54,232 nt of DNA from Rickettsiales bacterium (GTDB taxonomy: Bacteria; Pseudomonadota; Alphaproteobacteria; Rickettsiales; JABSSG01): assembly GCA_013214525.1 (NCBI GenBank), contig JABSSG010000016.1, positions 1 to 54,232 of the forward strand. Direction: 5' to 3'. Shown one piece after another: positions 51,119 through 54,232 of the stretch (position 1 is the first letter of the stretch; the number at the start of each line of letters is the position of its first letter). The position numbers were made by a program, and so were the translations under genes. Under the pieces are notes generated by a model that did no database searches, was not told the DNA's origin, and saw only the letters and a program-made list of their open reading frames with translations.

Positions 51119-53896
51119 ATGATCTGGATAAAGGTTGTTTTTTTCTATATTGTAATCTTATTTCTAGCACTACCTACATTCGCTACCGATCAAACTAAAG
51201 CAAAAACTGCTAAACCAGTACTGCATGAAGATAATCTTTATCTTTTACAAATAGTTGTATTTGAGCCTAATGAAAAAGAAGAGCGGAGAGCATTAAAATT
51301 TAGCACCCCTATAGATGCATATTATGCCAACAATAAATTCTATTTACCACTTTCACAAATATGTGATTCCTTAGAATTTGCTATTAATGTTTCTCCTGAC
51401 AAACACATAGCAAATGGATGGTTCATTAAAGAAACAAATATTTTTTCTCTTAATAACTTCAATATTAAAGTACTAGGTAAAAACTATACTCTTAACAATA
51501 AAGAAATATTATTTAACGAAGATGATATATATATTGAATCATCAATATTAAGTAAAATCTTTAATATAGAATTTAAACCAAGTAACTTAGAATCTAAATT
51601 ATATATATCTTCTAAAATAGCAATACCTATACAAGAACGAAAAAATAGAGAAAAATCTTGGAAGTCCCTTTATACACATGGTATTGACACAACAGATTTT
51701 AATAAGATGGAAGGAAAATATCAAAGATTCTCTATGCCTTTTATAGATGCTTCTTTAAGTGATACTTATACAATATCACCGTTGGGTAGCAATCTTATTA
51801 GTTATTCCCTTAATATGACAAATCATATGTTTAAACATATGAATCAGTTATTCGTTAGCGGAACTCATGAGAATATAAGCAATATAAGCTATATAGTCAG
51901 TAAACATGATGTTAACAAAAAACTTCTTGGTCCTTTGTGTGCTTCAAACTATAGCATGGGCGATATTAACTCAACTATGATATCTTTAGTATCAGGATCA
52001 GTAGTAGGCAAGGGGTTTACTGTTAAAAATACTCACTTAGGAGATCTGACAAATGCTGAAACAACTAATTTTAATGGCTATGAGAAACCAGGATGGCAGA
52101 TAGAATTATACAGAAATGATGAATTACTAAAATTTACTGTTATTGATTCTAGTGGCTACTGGGAATTTAATGACATTCCTTTGTTATTTGGTTCTAATAT
52201 ATTTAAGATTGCTTTTTATGGCCCTCGTGGACAAAAAAAAGAAATAATTAAAACTATAAATACAAGTTCTTCAGTTCTTAAAAAAGGTCAATTAGAATAT
52301 GATTTTTCTGTAAATGAAGAAGATAGACAATTATTCGACGGTCTTATAAAAAATAAATCAACAAGCGACTCAAGTGATAAAGAAAAAACTATAAAATTTG
52401 CTTCTGTAATAAAATATGGATTACATAAAAAATTTTCACCAATTTTTGGTTTCGTTTCTGATGAGGTAGAAACAGTACGTGGACGTCAAAACTATCTTAC
52501 AACTGGTTTTATTACATCCTTTCTACAACCATTTATTATCGAAACAAATTATGCTTATGACATCACTGATAAAGGAAAAGCCTTTAGAATAAATGCTTTA
52601 GGGAATGTATTAGGTATTAGTAGTTCTGCTGAATATTTAAGATTAAATAATTTCACTAGTGACTTATTCCATGACACAAACCCTATACGAGATAGATCAA
52701 AAATTTCCTTAAATAAACATATAAAACCACTAAAATTAAGTGCAACAGTTAAAGCCCAAAGAACATCTTATCAAGATAAAACTGTTGATGTTGAGATTTC
52801 AAATACATTATCTAGAGCTTTCTCCAGAGTAAATGTTAGCAATATATTATCCTATAATAAAACAGAAAATAGCGTTCCATCAGATACAGTAAAAGGGCAA
52901 TTAATTTTAGGTGGGTTCATTCCTAAAATAAGATCATCTGTAAGAGGAACAATATATTACAACTTAATTCCCAATAGCAAAATTAATAGTTATACGCTTA
53001 CATTTACAAAAAATCTTGCACATAATCTTTCTGGAACGTTAGATATAACTAAAGATAACTCAACTAACGGAGCTACTTCTTGTGCAGCTACTTTATCATG
53101 GAATAAAAAACGTTATAGATTTGGACTCACCGCTGGTGGAGATACAAAAAAGAATTTTTTCATTGGAGCATCGTTAGATTTTTCATTAGTTCAAGATCCT
53201 GTTTCAAAACATTGGTATCTACAAAGAAATCCTGCTGGTAATAGTGGGGCAATTTCTTTAAGACAATTTTTAGACAAAAATTATAATGGCAAATTTGATG
53301 AAGGAGAAGAAATACTGCTACCAATGGAACTATCTAGTGCCATATATAAAGATAAACAATCTATAAATGAGCTTTCTAATTTCATTGCTAGCTTGCCTGC
53401 ACATAACGAATCGCATATCGAATATAATGCAGATCAGCTTGAATATGATCAAACTCATGAATATCGTGGAACATCAATATGTCCAAAACCTGGGGCTGTT
53501 CACATTATTGATATCCCTGTAATAAGAATTTCAGAAATAGAAGGCAATGTTACACTAACATTCGGTAATGGTAGAGTTAGACCTTTATATCGTGTTCCTG
53601 TACAATTAATAAATGCAGCAAATAATCAAGTAATAAAAACCTTTTATTCTGAATTTGATGGTTTTTATATTTTTGATAAAGTCAAACCTGGAAAATATAT
53701 AGTAGCTATAGATCCAAAATACTTGGAGAAACGTTATTTAACTCATAAAAAATTAGATATTGAGGTTTCTGCGGAACACCCAAAAGTCTTAACTGAACAA
53801 AATTTTATTTGTTCCAGCACTAAATCTAAAATTGAAGATTCAACCAAAGCTACAGCTAATCCGAAAGAGTCGTTGTCATTGCAAGAAACAAAGTGA
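51119..53896 (+). CDS. Outer-membrane usher of a chaperone-usher pilus
   Basis: 925 aa with a signal peptide (VVFFYIVILFLALPTFA). The N-terminal domain (YYANNKFYLPLSQICDSLEF) is followed by a long β-barrel region (~190-700) with a plug-like insert containing GWQIELYRNDELLKF and GYWEFNDIPLLFGSNIFKI. A C-terminal carboxypeptidase-like/CNA_B-type β domain (~825-900) has FDGFYIFDKVKPGKYIVAID. It forms the pore through which the pilus is assembled. Length is near the usher family's upper range. The last ~9 codons lie inside a palindromic repeat, so the natural C-terminus was altered. Divergent from γ-proteobacterial ushers; relatedness to alpha-type fimbriae is inferred. Confidence 0.82.
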   Translation: MIWIKVVFFYIVILFLALPTFATDQTKAKTAKPVLHEDNLYLLQIVVFEPNEKEERRALKFSTPIDAYYANNKFYLPLSQICDSLEFAINVSPDKHIANGWFIKETNIFSLNNFNIKVLGKNYTLNNKEILFNEDDIYIESSILSKIFNIEFKPSNLESKLYISSKIAIPIQERKNREKSWKSLYTHGIDTTDFNKMEGKYQRFSMPFIDASLSDTYTISPLGSNLISYSLNMTNHMFKHMNQLFVSGTHENISNISYIVSKHDVNKKLLGPLCASNYSMGDINSTMISLVSGSVVGKGFTVKNTHLGDLTNAETTNFNGYEKPGWQIELYRNDELLKFTVIDSSGYWEFNDIPLLFGSNIFKIAFYGPRGQKKEIIKTINTSSSVLKKGQLEYDFSVNEEDRQLFDGLIKNKSTSDSSDKEKTIKFASVIKYGLHKKFSPIFGFVSDEVETVRGRQNYLTTGFITSFLQPFIIETNYAYDITDKGKAFRINALGNVLGISSSAEYLRLNNFTSDLFHDTNPIRDRSKISLNKHIKPLKLSATVKAQRTSYQDKTVDVEISNTLSRAFSRVNVSNILSYNKTENSVPSDTVKGQLILGGFIPKIRSSVRGTIYYNLIPNSKINSYTLTFTKNLAHNLSGTLDITKDNSTNGATSCAATLSWNKKRYRFGLTAGGDTKKNFFIGASLDFSLVQDPVSKHWYLQRNPAGNSGAISLRQFLDKNYNGKFDEGEEILLPMELSSAIYKDKQSINELSNFIASLPAHNESHIEYNADQLEYDQTHEYRGTSICPKPGAVHIIDIPVIRISEIEGNVTLTFGNGRVRPLYRVPVQLINAANNQVIKTFYSEFDGFYIFDKVKPGKYIVAIDPKYLEKRYLTHKKLDIEVSAEHPKVLTEQNFICSSTKSKIEDSTKATANPKESLSLQETK

Positions 53897-53959
53897 CGAA
53901 ACAATCTTGAAAAAACGTTATAACTTTATGAGATTGCTTCTCTTTGCTTGCAATGACAA
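53873..53959. repeat. Rickettsiales-type palindromic repeat across the usher stop codon
   Basis: The left arm (53873-53907) opens TTGTCATTGCAAG and ends CAATCT. The right arm (53931-53959) is its imperfect inverse, opening AGATTG and ending CTTGCAATGACAA. Interspersed elements of the form GTCATTGCGAG...GAAGCAATCT are common in Rickettsiales and other bacteria. The left arm encodes the last residues of the usher (SLSLQETK) and its TGA stop. Confidence 0.7.
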
Positions 53960-54232
53960 ATGTCCTTAACTTGACACCATTAAAAATTATGTTTCGTTAT
54001 GCAAATAACATTATTTTTAATGTTTATTGATTATTTGTAAATAATTATATGTCAAAATTATATCAATTGTAAACCATATAAATAATTTGTTAGGGGCTGT
54101 GTGGAAGAACTGACAGAATGTAAGGTTGGGTAAACATATTAATAATTGCGTTAAATATCTGTTTCTGTGCGGTTCAAAAAAACGAAGGTTATTTTGAACT
54201 TCAATAAAATTTTCTTGATTACCACATTCACT
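53960..54232 (-). other. Right-edge region: no clear gene, possible insertion-sequence remnant
   Basis: GGGGCTGTGTGG at 54093-54104 looks like an insertion-sequence end. The minus strand from the window edge to there is open and reads ...NNLRFFEPHRNRYLTQLLIC... and then FFHTAP, compatible with the C-terminus of a transposase running off the window. The family is not identified. The stretch 53960-54090 is AT-rich with nothing recognised. Confidence 0.25.

Overview
The window is AT-rich (roughly 30% G+C by eye) and looks like part of a genome from the order Rickettsiales: a CtrA-type response regulator lies at the left edge, and about 30 kb is a complete F-type (TraL-E-K-B-V-C-W-U-TrbC-N-F-H-G) conjugation operon followed by TraD and a MobF relaxase. 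This is the gene content of the integrated elements known as Rickettsiales amplified genetic elements (RAGE). I cannot name the species. No tRNA, rRNA or CRISPR array was recognised.

Layout. (1) 1-2983: a partial ctrA-like gene with a perfect CtrA box upstream, two exported nucleases (a NUC-type ββα-Me lipoprotein and an HNH/DUF1524 protein), a resolvase-like HTH relic and one hypothetical gene. (2) 3005-8581: a plasmid-like maintenance block with parA-parB (minus strand), a DnaA_N-containing replication initiator followed directly by three 23-bp iterons, an XRE repressor, and a promoter with a structured leader driving a stand-alone receiver protein and an SSB. (3) 8584-15446: an accessory block with a RhuM relic, an Rpn nuclease whose 3' end is repeated in frame-shifted cassettes, two LuxR-type HTH genes interleaved with broken rep copies, an HsdM/HsdS pair and an LRR protein with a possible nuclease-like C-terminus. 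(4) 15746-33696: the transfer operon, with tightly overlapping genes; two small unknown genes sit between traW and traU, traN is divided into two secreted Cys-rich proteins, and two small membrane proteins follow traG. (5) 33896-43751: a DUF1016 nuclease, traD, an RHH protein and the relaxase traI with a premature TGA, then relics and a second Rpn nuclease. (6) 44516-45523: a tyrosine recombinase preceded by a long dyad, which probably marks the element's right end. (7) 45685-54232: an immunity-like protein, a Tn3 transposase remnant, and a chaperone-usher pilus locus (two paralogous secreted DUF4402-like subunits, a third subunit candidate, PapD-type chaperone, usher). The usher ends inside a palindromic repeat.

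How it fits together: ParAB, Rep/iterons and SSB would maintain a circular form, the integrase would insert or excise it, TraI/TraD/RHH would process and dock DNA, and the F-type channel would move it. Rpn, DUF1016 and HsdMS genes are typical defence or addiction cargo. The nonsense codon in traI, the frameshifted relics and the broken rep copies show that the element is partly decayed.

The observations I rate highest are: a Cys signature with identical spacing (S-C-C-[DE]-S-C-x3-L-x-C) in two otherwise unrelated small membrane-anchored proteins, one at the end of the tra operon and one in the pilus locus; the overlapping array of Rpn C-terminal cassettes resembling intragenic antitoxins; one DnaA_N-containing module shared by the replication initiator and the relaxase; and the candidate iteron origin.
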